The notes: a model not told the origin generated them from the sequence alone. Shown: positions 1 to 9,803, counted from the first letter of the stretch. The stretch is DNA of 64,000 bases from Sediminibacterium ginsengisoli (GCF_900167075.1 NZ_FUWH01000003.1:417833-481832); one strand, 5' to 3'. Program-made: numbers and translations.

Positions 1-474
1 GGGCTCAGCAATGCCGCCGCTACATTGGTTGGCCAGAACCTTGGTGCCGGTTTGCCGGAAAGAGCAGAACAGTCTGTCTGGAAAACTGCCCGTTACAACG
101 CTATTTTCATGGCTGCGGTTTCTTTGCTGTTTATCGTCGGGGCTGAATTTTTTGTTGGCCTCATAAATTCCGATCCTGCTGTAATGAAGACCGGTGTTGC
201 TGCATTACGCACAGTAAGCATGGGTTATATCTTCTATGGCGTAGGTATGGTGATGATCAATGCGTTCAACGGGGCCGGCGACAGTCGCACGCCAACCTGG
301 ATCAACCTGTTCTGGTTCTGGATATTCCAGATCCCGTTTGCCTACCTGCTGGCTTCTGTCTGGAAACTGGGTCCGCAGGGTGTTTTCCTGGCCATTGTGA
401 TCACGGAAACCTGTATCGCTGTTACCAGCGTAATTATTTTCAGGAAGGGTAAATGGAAAACGGTGAAGATCTGA
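1..474 (+). CDS. MATE family efflux transporter (C-terminal part, cut by window edge)
   Basis: The reading frame is open from base 1, so the gene begins before the window and only the last 157 or so residues are visible. The piece opens with ATLVGQNLGAG, the conserved segment of multidrug and toxic compound extrusion (MATE/NorM) transporters, and then shows four hydrophobic membrane segments separated by short charged loops, ending in a basic tail. The family exports cationic drugs or metabolites across the inner membrane in exchange for Na+ or H+. A strong hairpin follows the stop codon directly. The substrate cannot be told. Family assignment is fairly secure from the conserved segment and the topology. 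Confidence 0.85.
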   Translation, partial: GLSNAAATLVGQNLGAGLPERAEQSVWKTARYNAIFMAAVSLLFIVGAEFFVGLINSDPAVMKTGVAALRTVSMGYIFYGVGMVMINAFNGAGDSRTPTWINLFWFWIFQIPFAYLLASVWKLGPQGVFLAIVITETCIAVTSVIIFRKGKWKTVKI

Positions 475-494
475 CCGTAAGAAATAATACGATA

Positions 495-527
495 AAAGCG
501 GCGCGGATAACTTGTCCGCGCCGCTTT
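495..527. terminator. Bidirectional intrinsic terminator between MATE and corA-like genes
   Basis: A perfect 13-bp inverted repeat (495-507 with 515-527, loop 508-514) has an A-rich left flank and a T-rich right flank. It lies between two convergent stop codons and can end transcription from both sides. Confidence 0.85.
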
Positions 528-531
528 ATTT

Positions 532-1650
532 TCAGAACCAGCCCCTTTTCCTGAATATGCGCAACATCCAGATCGGGATGAACAGCATGGCGGAAACTGC
601 GATAAAGAAGCCGTATTTATCGTGTATGTAGGGAATCCTGTCGAAGTTCATTCCGAAAATACCGCCGATGACCGTTGCCGGAGCCATCAGGCAGGTAACA
701 ACGGCCATTACTTTCATTACTTCATTCATTCGGAGGTTGACGTTGTTCAGATACAGGTCCTGCAGGCTCATCATCATATCGCGGTAGTTCTCCGCGAGAT
801 CGGTGGCCTGTATGATATGATCATAGATGTCTTTGAAATATTTGGTGGTGCGCTCTTCCAGCAGATCACTGTCGCTCCGGATAAAACCATTGATCAGGTC
901 CCGCACCGGGTTCACATTTCGTTTGAGTACGATCAGTTCTTTCCGCAGGTTATTGATCTCTGCAAGCGCGCGGTTATTGTTACCGCTGCGGATGATCTTG
1001 TCTTCCACGAACTCGATCCGTTCGCTGAGCTTTTCCATCACAACAAAATAATTGTCCACGATCATATCGAGCATGGCATAACAGAGATAATCGGCTCCGC
1101 TCTGCCTGAGCTTGGTTCCGGCGATGCGTAGTTTGTCGCGGATAGGATTGAAAACATCCCGCTGCGCATCGTCCTGGAATGATAATACGAAATGATCACC
1201 CAGTACAATGCTGATCTGTTCTGTTTCCACGGAACCGTTCTGTTCATTGAAATAAAGCATGTTCAGCAGGCAGAACAGCACCGGCTCCATTTCATCCATC
1301 TTCGGACGCTGCCCCACACTGAGAATATCTTCCTGTATCAGCATATGTATGCCGAATTGTGCGCAGATCTTTTCTATATCTGCTTTCCGGATACCATCTA
1401 CATTGATCCAGGAGATCCGCCCGTTGTCTTTATAACGGATGCATTGGGCAGCATCTTCCAGGCCGTGTTCGTCGAAGCTGTCGGGCGAATAATCGAAAAT
1501 TTTGATGCTTACTTCTGCCGGTTCTTCACGTGCGGGTATCACGGTAGGATTTACCTGGAAAATATCCCTTGTCCGTTTTGTATCGGAAAAGGAGAGCAGG
1601 TTCAGGTATTTGAAGTACTTGTTTCCTTGCATACATTGAAGATAGAACAA
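532..1650 (-). CDS. corA: CorA family magnesium/divalent cation transporter
   Basis: The 372-residue protein has the CorA plan: a long soluble alpha/beta and helical N-terminal domain followed by two C-terminal membrane helices. The signature GMN follows the first helix (near residue 333, context GIFGMNFDRIP), and the second helix ends in a basic tail (RIFRKRGWF). CorA proteins form pentameric inner-membrane channels for Mg2+ or related ions (Co2+, Ni2+, Zn2+). The first possible start at 1650 is used; an in-frame ATG at 1632 is also possible. The gene is convergent with the MATE gene and divergent from the YheT-like hydrolase gene. Which ion it carries cannot be told from the sequence. Confidence 0.92.
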   Translation of the reverse strand: MFYLQCMQGNKYFKYLNLLSFSDTKRTRDIFQVNPTVIPAREEPAEVSIKIFDYSPDSFDEHGLEDAAQCIRYKDNGRISWINVDGIRKADIEKICAQFGIHMLIQEDILSVGQRPKMDEMEPVLFCLLNMLYFNEQNGSVETEQISIVLGDHFVLSFQDDAQRDVFNPIRDKLRIAGTKLRQSGADYLCYAMLDMIVDNYFVVMEKLSERIEFVEDKIIRSGNNNRALAEINNLRKELIVLKRNVNPVRDLINGFIRSDSDLLEERTTKYFKDIYDHIIQATDLAENYRDMMMSLQDLYLNNVNLRMNEVMKVMAVVTCLMAPATVIGGIFGMNFDRIPYIHDKYGFFIAVSAMLFIPIWMLRIFRKRGWF

Positions 1651-1671
1651 ATTCGCAGCGCCGCCATTCGT

Positions 1672-1679
1672 TAACTTTG
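1672..1679 (+). promoter_or_regulatory. -7 box of the YheT-like hydrolase gene
   Basis: TAACTTTG matches the Bacteroidota housekeeping -7 consensus TAnnTTTG exactly and lies 16 bases before the ATG at 1696. No clear -33 TTG element was seen. Confidence 0.6.
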
Positions 1680-1695
1680 CATCATAACAATTCTT

Positions 1696-2673
1696 ATGCC
1701 TGTACTAGAAACGCCTATACTCCGCCCGGCATTCCTGCACCTGAATGGTCATTTGCAAACGATATTCCCGCTATTGTTAAGAAGGATCGACTTCCGTTAT
1801 ACAGACAGGGAAAGGGTCGAACTTCCCGATGGAGATTTCCTTGATCTTGACTGGCACCGCAACCCTGAGCCATCAGATAAACTGGTACTCATCACGCACG
1901 GTCTTGAAGGCGATTCGAGCCGCGAATATGTAAGAGGACTGGCAAAGCTTTTTGTTGCCAACGGTTATGATGTACTGGCATGGAACTGCAGGAGCTGCAG
2001 CGGTGAAATGAACCGGCTCCCCAGGTTTTATCATCATGGCGATTTTGCCGACCTGCATTTTGTACTTAAATATGCAATCGGTACATACGGCTATAAAGAC
2101 GTGGTGCTGGCCGGGTTCAGTATGGGGGGAAGCCTTACGCTGAGGGCGGTGGCCGAAAACACGGATAGTCTGCCGACTGAAGTTTCAAGCACAGTCAGTT
2201 ATTCTGTTCCCTGCGACCTGAAAGCCTGTGCCGAAGCGCTAACAAGAAAAGAAAACCGTGTTTACCTGAAGCGCTTCCTCAAAAAACTGGGCGAAAAGAT
2301 CAAAGCAAAGGAAAAAATCTTTCCTGGTGTGATCAGTGCCGAGGGTTTTCACAACATTAAAAATTTCAGTGATTTCGATAACCGGTATACTGCACCATTG
2401 CATGGTTTTGACGACGCAGATGATTTCTACCGGAATGCCAGTGTAAAACCCGCGCTTAAAAAGATTCGTGTTCCCTCTCTTATCGTGCAGGCACTTAATG
2501 ATCCGTTTTTGGTACCGGCCTGTATTCCTTACGAAGAGGCTGCAGAAAACCCAAGTCTTTACCTTGAAGTTCCGGCAACAGGCGGTCATTGCGGATTTAT
2601 GATCAGGAACAGCAATTATACCTATGCCGAACTCAGGGCATTGGAATTTGCAAAGCAATTCGCCAAAGTTTAA
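1696..2673 (+). CDS. YheT family alpha/beta hydrolase
   Basis: The 325-residue protein matches the YheT/ABHD1-3 branch of the alpha/beta hydrolases. It shows an oxyanion segment (THGLEGDSSREYVRGLA), a tryptophan-rich WNCRSCSGEMN stretch typical of the family, a nucleophile elbow GFSMGG (Ser near residue 143), an acidic residue in QALNDPFL and a catalytic His in ATGGHCGFM. These form a full Ser-Asp-His triad. There is no signal peptide, so it is probably cytoplasmic. Family members are esterase-like, and the natural substrate is generally unknown. The stop codon overlaps that of recQ through a shared TTAA at 2670-2673. Confidence 0.88.
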   Translation: MPVLETPILRPAFLHLNGHLQTIFPLLLRRIDFRYTDRERVELPDGDFLDLDWHRNPEPSDKLVLITHGLEGDSSREYVRGLAKLFVANGYDVLAWNCRSCSGEMNRLPRFYHHGDFADLHFVLKYAIGTYGYKDVVLAGFSMGGSLTLRAVAENTDSLPTEVSSTVSYSVPCDLKACAEALTRKENRVYLKRFLKKLGEKIKAKEKIFPGVISAEGFHNIKNFSDFDNRYTAPLHGFDDADDFYRNASVKPALKKIRVPSLIVQALNDPFLVPACIPYEEAAENPSLYLEVPATGGHCGFMIRNSNYTYAELRALEFAKQFAKV

Positions 2674-4844
2674 GAAGTCTTTTGTGCTTCCAGGTGTGCA
2701 ATCATCATTTTAATTTCGGCATAACTGATATTATCCGGCAGTTGCTCTTTAATCATTTTCAGCCGCTGGGTTCCGAGTTCGCGTAGTTTTTCTTCGATCA
2801 GTGCCTGTTTGGCCGGGCTGACAAATTCCGACACGCTGATATCGCCGGTAAGAACATAATATACCAGGTGAGATTCAACTGTTACAGTGGAAAGTCCTCT
2901 TGCTTTTGCGATCTCTTCAATTGAATGTCCTTCTCGAAACAGGTCATAACTGGCTTTTTTGGTATCCGGGTTTCTTTCTGCGCGCGGTCTTTTCTCTTTT
3001 TTAGCCTGCCTGAGTTTCATGCGGCTTGTAAGATCATGCCGGTTGCAATAATCCTGAACGAGTTCCAGGAATGGTCCGCCATAACGCTCCGTTTTAAAAG
3101 TACCAAAGCCTGAAACAGAGAGTAATTCTTCCCTGGAGCCCGGAAGGAATGTAGCCAGGTCGAGTAAAGTGCTGTCGCTGAAGATCAGGTAGGCCGGTGC
3201 ATTTTCTTCATGGGCAATACGGTTCCTTAACTGCTTCAGTTGCTCGAAAAGTTCTTTTTCATAGTTGTGCTGCTGGTAAATAACCGGCTCCGGCATTTCC
3301 CTTGCTGCAATAACCTGAACAGGTGCAGCCAGGAAGACCCGCTGACCATTGAACAGCACATCCTTGCTTGCCGGTGTCAGTTTGAGCAGGGGGTAAGTAC
3401 CTTCTGCCTGAACCAGGTAACCGGCATGCAGCAATTCTTTGATATAGTGTACCCATTCTTCCTTTGGCAGGTCTTTACCTAAACCATATACGCTCAGCTG
3501 TTTATGCTCGGCTCTTATTTTTTCACTGTTGCTGCCTCTTAAGAGGTCTGCTATATAATGCATACCGAACTGCTCCTGTACTCTTGCTACCGCACTGAGG
3601 ATTTTCTGTGCGATAACGGTACGATCGCTGAGTTCCGGTTTACTGAGACAGGTATCACAGTTGCCGCAATAAGCCGCTGCGGTTTCGCCGAAATAATTGA
3701 GCAGGTACTTCCGCCGGCAGCTTCTGGTTTCGCAGAATTTAGCCATCTGGTCGAGTTTGCGCATGAGGATCCTTGTCTGTTCCTCATTATTTTCAACTAC
3801 TGAAAAATTGCGCAGCTTCATCACATCGCCCGCACTGTAAAAGAGTAACGCTTCACTGGCCAGTCCATCACGACCGGCCCGCCCCGTTTCCTGATAATAG
3901 CCTTCTATATTTTTAGGAAGGTCGGCGTGGATCACAAAACGAACATTGCTTTTATTGATGCCCATACCAAATGCGATCGTAGCAACAATGATGCGGATAT
4001 CGTCTTTAAGAAACAGTTCCTGGTGTTTATCCCGGACAGTTTTTTCGAGGCCCGCATGATAAGCAGCAGCATTGAACCCATCGTTCACAAGGTCTTTGGC
4101 AAGGCTTTCCGTAGAAGCGCGGCTGAGACAATAAATAATACCGCTGTCTCCCGGGTGTGCATGGAGATAAGTCACAAGCTCATCGTAATAACCTTTTTTC
4201 GGCTTAACGGTATACCGGATATTCGGCCGGTTAAAGCTGTTTTCAAAGACGCGGGCCTGCTGTAGCTGCAGTTGTTCGATAATATCCCTGCGCGTAATAT
4301 CATCCGCAGTTGCCGTCAGCGCGATCAGCGGAACCTGGGGAAAACGGTTTTTGAGCTGGCTCAGATAGCGGTATTCTGCCCTGAAATCGTGGCCCCACTG
4401 GCTGATGCAATGTGCTTCGTCAATAGCGAACAACGAGACATTAATGCCTGAAAGATACTGGAGGAACTGCTGGTCTGCCCCAACGAGCCGCTCGGGTGCA
4501 ACGTATAAAAGCTTCAGTTCGTTTTTCCTGAGCTGCTCCAGAATAACGGCCTGTTCTGCCGCATGCTGGCTGCTGTTGAGAAATGCCGCACTGATGCCGT
4601 TGAGGGTTAGTGCATCTACCTGGTCTTTCATTAACGCGATCAGCGGACTGACAACAATTGTTACGCCATCAAAACACAGGGCCGGCACCTGGTAACAAAG
4701 GCTCTTTCCGCCACCGGTAGGCATCAGCACAACGGCATCATCACCATTAAGTAATTGTGAAACAATCTCTTCCTGGTTATGCCTGAACCGGTCATAACCG
4801 AAAACATTTTTTAAAACCGCTGCGGGAGATGCAATCACTGCCAT
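2670..4844 (-). CDS. recQ: ATP-dependent DNA helicase RecQ
   Basis: The protein has about 724 residues and all RecQ modules in order. These are motif I with MPTGGGKS (Lys47), the DEAH box followed by CISQWGHDFR, the second RecA fold with QETGRAGRDG, and a zinc site (CETRSCRRKYLLNYFGE, then CGNCDTC). An RQC winged helix, an HRDC domain and a C-terminal helix-turn-helix-like segment (HSIEEIAKARGLSTVTVESHL) follow; the last is common in longer RecQ proteins. The enzyme unwinds DNA 3' to 5' in recombination and fork repair. I chose the ATG at 4844; an upstream ATG at 4874 would overlap a TATATTG-like -7 box. It is monocistronic and convergent with the YheT-like gene. Confidence 0.95.
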   Translation of the reverse strand: MAVIASPAAVLKNVFGYDRFRHNQEEIVSQLLNGDDAVVLMPTGGGKSLCYQVPALCFDGVTIVVSPLIALMKDQVDALTLNGISAAFLNSSQHAAEQAVILEQLRKNELKLLYVAPERLVGADQQFLQYLSGINVSLFAIDEAHCISQWGHDFRAEYRYLSQLKNRFPQVPLIALTATADDITRRDIIEQLQLQQARVFENSFNRPNIRYTVKPKKGYYDELVTYLHAHPGDSGIIYCLSRASTESLAKDLVNDGFNAAAYHAGLEKTVRDKHQELFLKDDIRIIVATIAFGMGINKSNVRFVIHADLPKNIEGYYQETGRAGRDGLASEALLFYSAGDVMKLRNFSVVENNEEQTRILMRKLDQMAKFCETRSCRRKYLLNYFGETAAAYCGNCDTCLSKPELSDRTVIAQKILSAVARVQEQFGMHYIADLLRGSNSEKIRAEHKQLSVYGLGKDLPKEEWVHYIKELLHAGYLVQAEGTYPLLKLTPASKDVLFNGQRVFLAAPVQVIAAREMPEPVIYQQHNYEKELFEQLKQLRNRIAHEENAPAYLIFSDSTLLDLATFLPGSREELLSVSGFGTFKTERYGGPFLELVQDYCNRHDLTSRMKLRQAKKEKRPRAERNPDTKKASYDLFREGHSIEEIAKARGLSTVTVESHLVYYVLTGDISVSEFVSPAKQALIEEKLRELGTQRLKMIKEQLPDNISYAEIKMMIAHLEAQKTS

Positions 4845-5023
4845 ATCATTCGTCTGCTTCAGATAAAAATGCAATATAGCATGAATAGCAGCCCCGGTAC
4901 AATAAGTATTTGCCGAAAAAATTACCAGCGGTTAAGGATGCGTAGAATTACGATTGCATTTTTGAAATACATGTATTAAAATTGTATTAAATATTTCATC
5001 ATTCACATAAATGCAACCAAAAC

Positions 5024-5401
5024 ATGCCTTCTAACACCGTACGTGCTACCGTTAAGTACACGACCACAGATGTCAATCAAACTTATTATCTTACTGTGAT
5101 CATCGGGAACGGACAGGTTGGAAGTTCCGCGTTCATCAATGCAGACATGACCGTTTTTAACCCGGATGTTGAAAATGCCCTGATCGGGACAGGTGCTGCT
5201 ATTATTAACAAAACCTTCCTGGTATCAACCACCGACATACATGCCAATCCAGCGAGCCTTACCCAGATCGTCAGCTATTATATCAGCACGGCTCCGCTAG
5301 ACCTCAGCAACCTGGGTAATATAACTCCGGCAGGAACAAGCCAGGTAGAAACCAGTCCTGCTCAGACCTATACCTTCATTACGAAATTGCAGTTCAGTTA
5401 G
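5024..5401 (+). CDS. Hypothetical protein, first gene of a two-gene unit
   Basis: I do not recognise this 125-residue protein. It has no signal peptide or membrane segment, is rich in Thr, Ser, Ile and Asn, has very few charged residues, and has alternating polar/hydrophobic stretches suggesting a mostly beta fold. The start ATG at 5024 follows an AT-rich 180-bp spacer from recQ. The next gene, a secreted barrel-like protein, begins 3 bp after the stop, so the two are very probably co-transcribed and functionally linked. It could be a small beta-sandwich protein, perhaps exported by another route or surface-associated. No function is proposed. Confidence 0.65.
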   Translation: MPSNTVRATVKYTTTDVNQTYYLTVIIGNGQVGSSAFINADMTVFNPDVENALIGTGAAIINKTFLVSTTDIHANPASLTQIVSYYISTAPLDLSNLGNITPAGTSQVETSPAQTYTFITKLQFS

Positions 5402-5404
5402 TCT

Positions 5405-6721
5405 ATGAAAAAGCTATTCGTATTATTGATGATCTGCGGAGCAGGAATAAAAATGCACGCACAGAGCAATATTTCATCTATTGTTCCATCTTCAGCACCC
5501 GCGTTTACAGTATTAGGGATCAGCCCTGTTGAAATTTCAAAGCCCAATAACTGGAATGCGCTTCAGGCATCCCTGTTCCAGAATTTTGTGTCGAACGACC
5601 AGGTCGGTATACCCAAAACCTTTTCGCTGGAGTTTTCGCCATACTGGTTAAAAGACCGCCCTAACTTCACCTATAAAAACTACCTCGATAAAAAAGCGTT
5701 TTCCCTGCGGAACCTTTCTCTTTCTCTTGCTTCATCCAAAGTGCCTTATGGCGCAGATACCGTGCAGGCAATGGGCTTCGGGTTCAGATTGCCGGTAATA
5801 ACGGGCAATGGAAAATCATCTATTGCCGAGATGCGTAAAAACCTTGAAACGTTCATTAACAAGAAAAGGGCGCAGAGTACCAACTGGCAGTCTTTATTCT
5901 CTCTCTATCTTGCTGCGTTTAATTCCAATGCCACGATCGCCGCTTTCAAGGATTCTATCAACACGAATCTTTCAAAGAAAACCAGCGAACCGTTCAAAAG
6001 TAATTCAGAAGCCATACTGATCCTGTACGCCAATAATATTGCGCCGATGTTGAAAGGGAAAGACAGTGTACTATACGGAACCCTCGGCGATGCAATTGTG
6101 GACACGGCTTCTGCCTATTATAATATACGGAATACGGATCTCGCGAAAGAACTAACCGATACGATAAGCGCAACACTGCGCAACGTAAGCCAGCTGGAAT
6201 TTGCAGGCGGCCTGGGTCTTGCATTCCCTACCAATGATTTTACGTTCTCAAAAGCAACGCGGGCTTCTTTCTGGGGGAATTATTCCTTCAACATCTCGGC
6301 AAAAGATAAGATCGACGGAACCATCGGGTTGAGGTATATGCACGATTTTTCCATCGATACAATTAAAGCAGGAAATAATTACGATGCGGTTTTCAGACTG
6401 AACCTCGCACTCGGCGCCAAAGAAAGTTTTACCCTGTCTGCCTGGGGCGTATTACGCTACAAAACAAGCCAAACCAAATCCGTTGTTGTAAACGGCGAAA
6501 CCTATTATAACCGCCAAACAGATACAGATAACAAATATGGTATCGATATCAGCTATAAATTATCTGATAATGTTGCCCTGTCTTACTCTTTCGGCAAAGG
6601 TTATGGCAAGGATAATTTTCTCGGAAACAACGGCCTGATCAATTACCTGAACCTGTTCTATGCACTGAGTACAAAAGTGCAGCAAACGAAAAACGGGGAT
6701 TTCGGTTTCAAAACATTCTGA
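5405..6721 (+). CDS. Exported outer-membrane beta-barrel-like protein
   Basis: The 438-residue protein starts with a clear signal peptide (MKKLFVLLMICGAGIKMHAQ, cleavage after AQ). The middle is partly helical (about residues 140-250), and the last 170 or so residues alternate hydrophobic and polar residues with turns such as NISAKDKIDGTIGLRY, as in barrel strands. The chain ends in Phe, the usual last residue of a barrel. This suggests an outer-membrane channel or anchored assembly protein. It sits 3 bp behind the small hypothetical gene at 5024 and is convergent with the DUF1080 gene (14 bp between stops). I do not recognise a named family. Confidence 0.65.
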   Translation: MKKLFVLLMICGAGIKMHAQSNISSIVPSSAPAFTVLGISPVEISKPNNWNALQASLFQNFVSNDQVGIPKTFSLEFSPYWLKDRPNFTYKNYLDKKAFSLRNLSLSLASSKVPYGADTVQAMGFGFRLPVITGNGKSSIAEMRKNLETFINKKRAQSTNWQSLFSLYLAAFNSNATIAAFKDSINTNLSKKTSEPFKSNSEAILILYANNIAPMLKGKDSVLYGTLGDAIVDTASAYYNIRNTDLAKELTDTISATLRNVSQLEFAGGLGLAFPTNDFTFSKATRASFWGNYSFNISAKDKIDGTIGLRYMHDFSIDTIKAGNNYDAVFRLNLALGAKESFTLSAWGVLRYKTSQTKSVVVNGETYYNRQTDTDNKYGIDISYKLSDNVALSYSFGKGYGKDNFLGNNGLINYLNLFYALSTKVQQTKNGDFGFKTF

Positions 6722-6735
6722 TCATATACTGATTA

Positions 6736-7497
6736 CTAAAGCTCACGGATCCAGATATTGCGGAAACCGGCTGCAATACCGCCATCCTTTCCATGATCCT
6801 GGATCACCAGCGATTCTTTTGGGGCATGTGCCGTATACGATGGTGCGCCGATCCATTCACTGGAACCCTTGATAGCTACATGGTTCTGGATCAGTACACC
6901 GTTTTGCAATACGGTAATATAAGCCGGAGAGATCAGCTTGCCATTGGCATCAAATTTCGGAGCCGTGAAAATGATATCGTAGCTCTGCCACTCGCCGGGC
7001 TTGCGGCAGGCGTTGACCAGTGGAATGTATTGTTTATAAATGCTTCCGGCCTGCCCGTTCACATAAGTAGGGTTCTCATAGCTGTCGAGCACCTGTAACT
7101 CATACCTGCCCATCAGGAAAATACCGCTGTTGCCACGTGTCTGACTGCTGCCCGCTATTTCAGCCGGAGAACGCCATTCCACATGCAGCTGACAGTTACC
7201 GAATGCCTGTTTGGTAATAATATCGCCGGTTCCTTTTTCAATAATGAAAGAGCCATCGGCCTGTTTTACAATACCGGGCGCGGTTCCCTTTTTTGTTTTC
7301 CAGGCATCGGCATTGGAACCATTATAAAGTATGATTGCATCGGAAGGCGCATCTGAGCTGGTTTTTCCGGGCGTAACCACAGCCGGAACGGGTGTCCAGA
7401 CTTCTGTTTTGGCGGCTTCTTTTACAAGGCTGTCTACATTTTGGGCTTTGGCGGCAGCAAAACAGAACATGGCAATCGAAAAACAAACAAGTTTCAT
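6736..7497 (-). CDS. DUF1080 (3-keto-disaccharide hydrolase-like) secreted protein
   Basis: The 253-residue protein has a signal peptide (MKLVCFSIAMFCFAAAKAQ) and one DUF1080 domain. Typical segments include LYNGSNADAWKT, the GNCQLHVEWRSP strand, RGNSGIFLMGRYELQVLDSYEN, GEWQSYDIIF and a final GFRNIWIREL. DUF1080 folds are concanavalin-like jelly rolls, and characterised members hydrolyse or bind 3-keto-glycosides. It lies 6 bp downstream of the Gfo/Idh/MocA oxidoreductase gene on the same strand. Such oxidoreductases and DUF1080 proteins often act together in the oxidise-then-cleave pathway for glycosides, so a shared periplasmic pathway is likely. The substrate is not identifiable. Confidence 0.88.
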   Translation of the reverse strand: MKLVCFSIAMFCFAAAKAQNVDSLVKEAAKTEVWTPVPAVVTPGKTSSDAPSDAIILYNGSNADAWKTKKGTAPGIVKQADGSFIIEKGTGDIITKQAFGNCQLHVEWRSPAEIAGSSQTRGNSGIFLMGRYELQVLDSYENPTYVNGQAGSIYKQYIPLVNACRKPGEWQSYDIIFTAPKFDANGKLISPAYITVLQNGVLIQNHVAIKGSSEWIGAPSYTAHAPKESLVIQDHGKDGGIAAGFRNIWIREL

Positions 7498-7503
7498 AAT
7501 GAA

Positions 7504-8835
7504 CTAGATTTTAGGTAAGGCATAACCATTGTGGTAAGATGCGGAAAGATATTTTTTATTGATCTCATTATCCCGGAAACGGCCTGCAGCGCGATCCCAC
7601 TCGAGTTTGCGCCCGCTCCGGTAGGCAATATTACCCATCTGCGCAAGCGTTGCGATGGATGCACCGGCTTCTATAGGACAATTCAGGTCTTCAGATTTAC
7701 GCGAGCGTACAGCACCAATGAAATTGATCCAATGTTTATCAAGACCATTATCGGATGATTTTGAAAACGGAACCACAACTTTGGAACTGTTCTTCTTTTC
7801 TTCCAGCACTTCCCAGCCGCCCCGGTTCAATACCAGGGTTCCGTTATTGCCAATAAATGCAATGCCATGGTCTTTACCATAATTGCCATTCCCGATACCG
7901 ATCGCATGATCCCAGATCAGATTAAAATTTTCAAATTCATATAATGCCATCAGGGTATCGGGGGTCTCGTCTGCCGAATCGGGTTTGGCAAATTTGCCGC
8001 CGAGTGATGCAATGCTCCTGGGTGTATCGGCCTTCATTCCCATCAGGGCATAATCCAGCAGATGAACACCCCAGTCCGTCATTAAACCACCTGCATAATC
8101 CCAGAACCAGCGAAAGGTAAAATGGAACCGGTTAATATTAAAAGGCCTGTCGGACGCCGGTCCCAGCCATAGTTTATAATCAACACCGGGAGGCACAGGA
8201 GAATCGGGCTTTTTTTCCAGGGGTTGTTTCCAGTCGAGGTAACACCAGGATTTTACCGTGCGGATATTGCCTAATTGTCCGCTGTGCACAAAACGGATGG
8301 CATCGCCGAAATGCTGCTGGCTTCTTTGCCATTGCCCGGCCTGTACAATCCTGCCGTATTTCTGCTGAGCGGCAACCATGACCCTGCATTCGGTAATGGA
8401 ATTACCTACAGGTTTTTCAACATATACATCTTTACCGGCCTGGCATGCATGGATCATCTGTAATGCGTGCCAGTGATCGGGCGTACCGATGATCACTGCA
8501 TCTACCTCTTTCTGATCGAGCAGTTGCCTGTAATCGGTATAGCAACGGATGCCGGACGTGTCTATTTTCATGTCGGCAAGCTCCGCGAGCCGTTTATCGA
8601 TCACCTGGCGGTCTACATCGCAAAGCGCAGTGATCGCCACATCAGGCACTTTCAAAGCCGCTTTTATATTAGACCAACCCATGCCATTGATACCGATGGC
8701 GCCGATATTGACCCTGTTAGCCGGTGAGCCGGGCTGCTTGAATAAGCCGAATGCTTCATTCTGAAAAGCCGAAGCGAACATGCTGCCGCCGGCAACAAGC
8801 GCGGATTGGCGGATAAAATTTCTCCTGGATGACAT
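7504..8835 (-). CDS. Gfo/Idh/MocA family oxidoreductase with Tat signal
   Basis: The 443-residue protein begins with a twin-arginine signal ([16 protein letters not shown]), so it is folded with its cofactor and exported. The NAD(P)-binding Rossmann fold starts at [15 protein letters not shown]. The family's [12 protein letters not shown] segment carries the catalytic-site Lys of EKP. The C-terminal part has the long beta-sheet domain of the GFO_IDH_MocA family. Members oxidise or reduce sugar hydroxyls. With the DUF1080 gene 6 bp downstream it forms an operon that may convert a glycoside to its 3-keto form and then cleave it. A weak -7 candidate (TAGCATTG on the minus strand, 8860-8867) precedes the start. 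Confidence 0.9.
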   Translation of the reverse strand: MSSRRNFIRQSALVAGGSMFASAFQNEAFGLFKQPGSPANRVNIGAIGINGMGWSNIKAALKVPDVAITALCDVDRQVIDKRLAELADMKIDTSGIRCYTDYRQLLDQKEVDAVIIGTPDHWHALQMIHACQAGKDVYVEKPVGNSITECRVMVAAQQKYGRIVQAGQWQRSQQHFGDAIRFVHSGQLGNIRTVKSWCYLDWKQPLEKKPDSPVPPGVDYKLWLGPASDRPFNINRFHFTFRWFWDYAGGLMTDWGVHLLDYALMGMKADTPRSIASLGGKFAKPDSADETPDTLMALYEFENFNLIWDHAIGIGNGNYGKDHGIAFIGNNGTLVLNRGGWEVLEEKKNSSKVVVPFSKSSDNGLDKHWINFIGAVRSRKSEDLNCPIEAGASIATLAQMGNIAYRSGRKLEWDRAAGRFRDNEINKKYLSASYHNGYALPKI

Positions 8836-8972
8836 AGTACGGAGGGGTTGTTAAAGAAACAATGCTAAAAATTAGGAAGTTTTTGTCAGTAATTTGCATG
8901 TTCGAACCGGCAGGGAATAATTTTCTGCCGGAAGGAACAGCAATAATTGCATCAAGTATTAAAAGGAAGTGT

Positions 8973-9782
8973 ATGAAACGTTATATGAGAAGGTTGCTGA
9001 TCGCAGTATTAACCGGGATCACATTATCTGCAACCGCACAGAATATCACGAAACCGGACTTGGCACCGGTAAAAGAGTTGCCCGTATTATTCCACCAGAC
9101 AGCAGCGGAATACCGGGCACTTTGTTACCAGGCATTCAATACAGCCAAACTTCAACTCGAACTGCAACTGAAGAAAAAGAAACGTAAAGAGAAGTGGGCG
9201 ATCGTTACCGACCTGGACGAAACCATTCTTGATAACAGTTATTCGGAAGCAAAGCTGATCAAAGAGGGAAAAGAATATACCGGCGCTTCGTGGAAACAAT
9301 GGGTGAACCTGGCAGCCGCAACAGAAGTTCCGGGTGCATCTGATTTTCTGCGTTGGGTGAAAGCACAGGGCATCAGCATCTTTTATATCAGTAACAGGGA
9401 TACATCGGATGTGGTCCGTACCATCGATAACCTGAAGGGTTTGAAATTGCCGGATGCAGACACCGCACATACCTTATTCAAATCCTCAACATCATCCAAA
9501 GAAGAAAGACGAAAAAAAGTAATGCAAAACTACCAGGTAGTAATGTTGCTGGGAGATAACCTCACAGATTTCACAGCATTCTTTGAAGAAAAAGACCTTG
9601 CACAACGCGCCGCAGAGACAGATAAAGTACGTACGAGCTGGGGACAGAAATTCATTATGCTGCCCAATGCCATTTACGGCGACTGGGAAAACGCGATTTA
9701 CAATTACCAGCGCGGACTGACGCCGGAGCAAAAAGAAGCGAAGCGGAAATCATTATTAAAGGAACCACCAACAGTGCAGTAA
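8973..9782 (+). CDS. HAD-superfamily acid phosphatase / 5'-nucleotidase, lipoprotein e(P4)-like
   Basis: The protein has about 269 residues. I use the ATG at 8973, preceded by AAAAGGAAG, because it gives a proper signal peptide (MKRYMRRLLIAVLTGITLSATAQ). HAD motifs are visible: motif I VTDLDETILDN with nucleophile and acid Asp, motif II ISNRD, a Lys region in KKVMQNY, and motif IV GDNLTDF. The helical cap before and after motif I fits class IIIB acid phosphatases of the e(P4)/OlpA group, which release phosphate from nucleotides in the periplasm or at the outer membrane. There is no lipobox Cys, unlike true e(P4). A terminator follows directly. Function is secure at the phosphatase level only. 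Confidence 0.85.
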   Translation: MKRYMRRLLIAVLTGITLSATAQNITKPDLAPVKELPVLFHQTAAEYRALCYQAFNTAKLQLELQLKKKKRKEKWAIVTDLDETILDNSYSEAKLIKEGKEYTGASWKQWVNLAAATEVPGASDFLRWVKAQGISIFYISNRDTSDVVRTIDNLKGLKLPDADTAHTLFKSSTSSKEERRKKVMQNYQVVMLLGDNLTDFTAFFEEKDLAQRAAETDKVRTSWGQKFIMLPNAIYGDWENAIYNYQRGLTPEQKEAKRKSLLKEPPTVQ

Positions 9783-9803
9783 AGACAAAAACAAGAATTA
9801 CGA

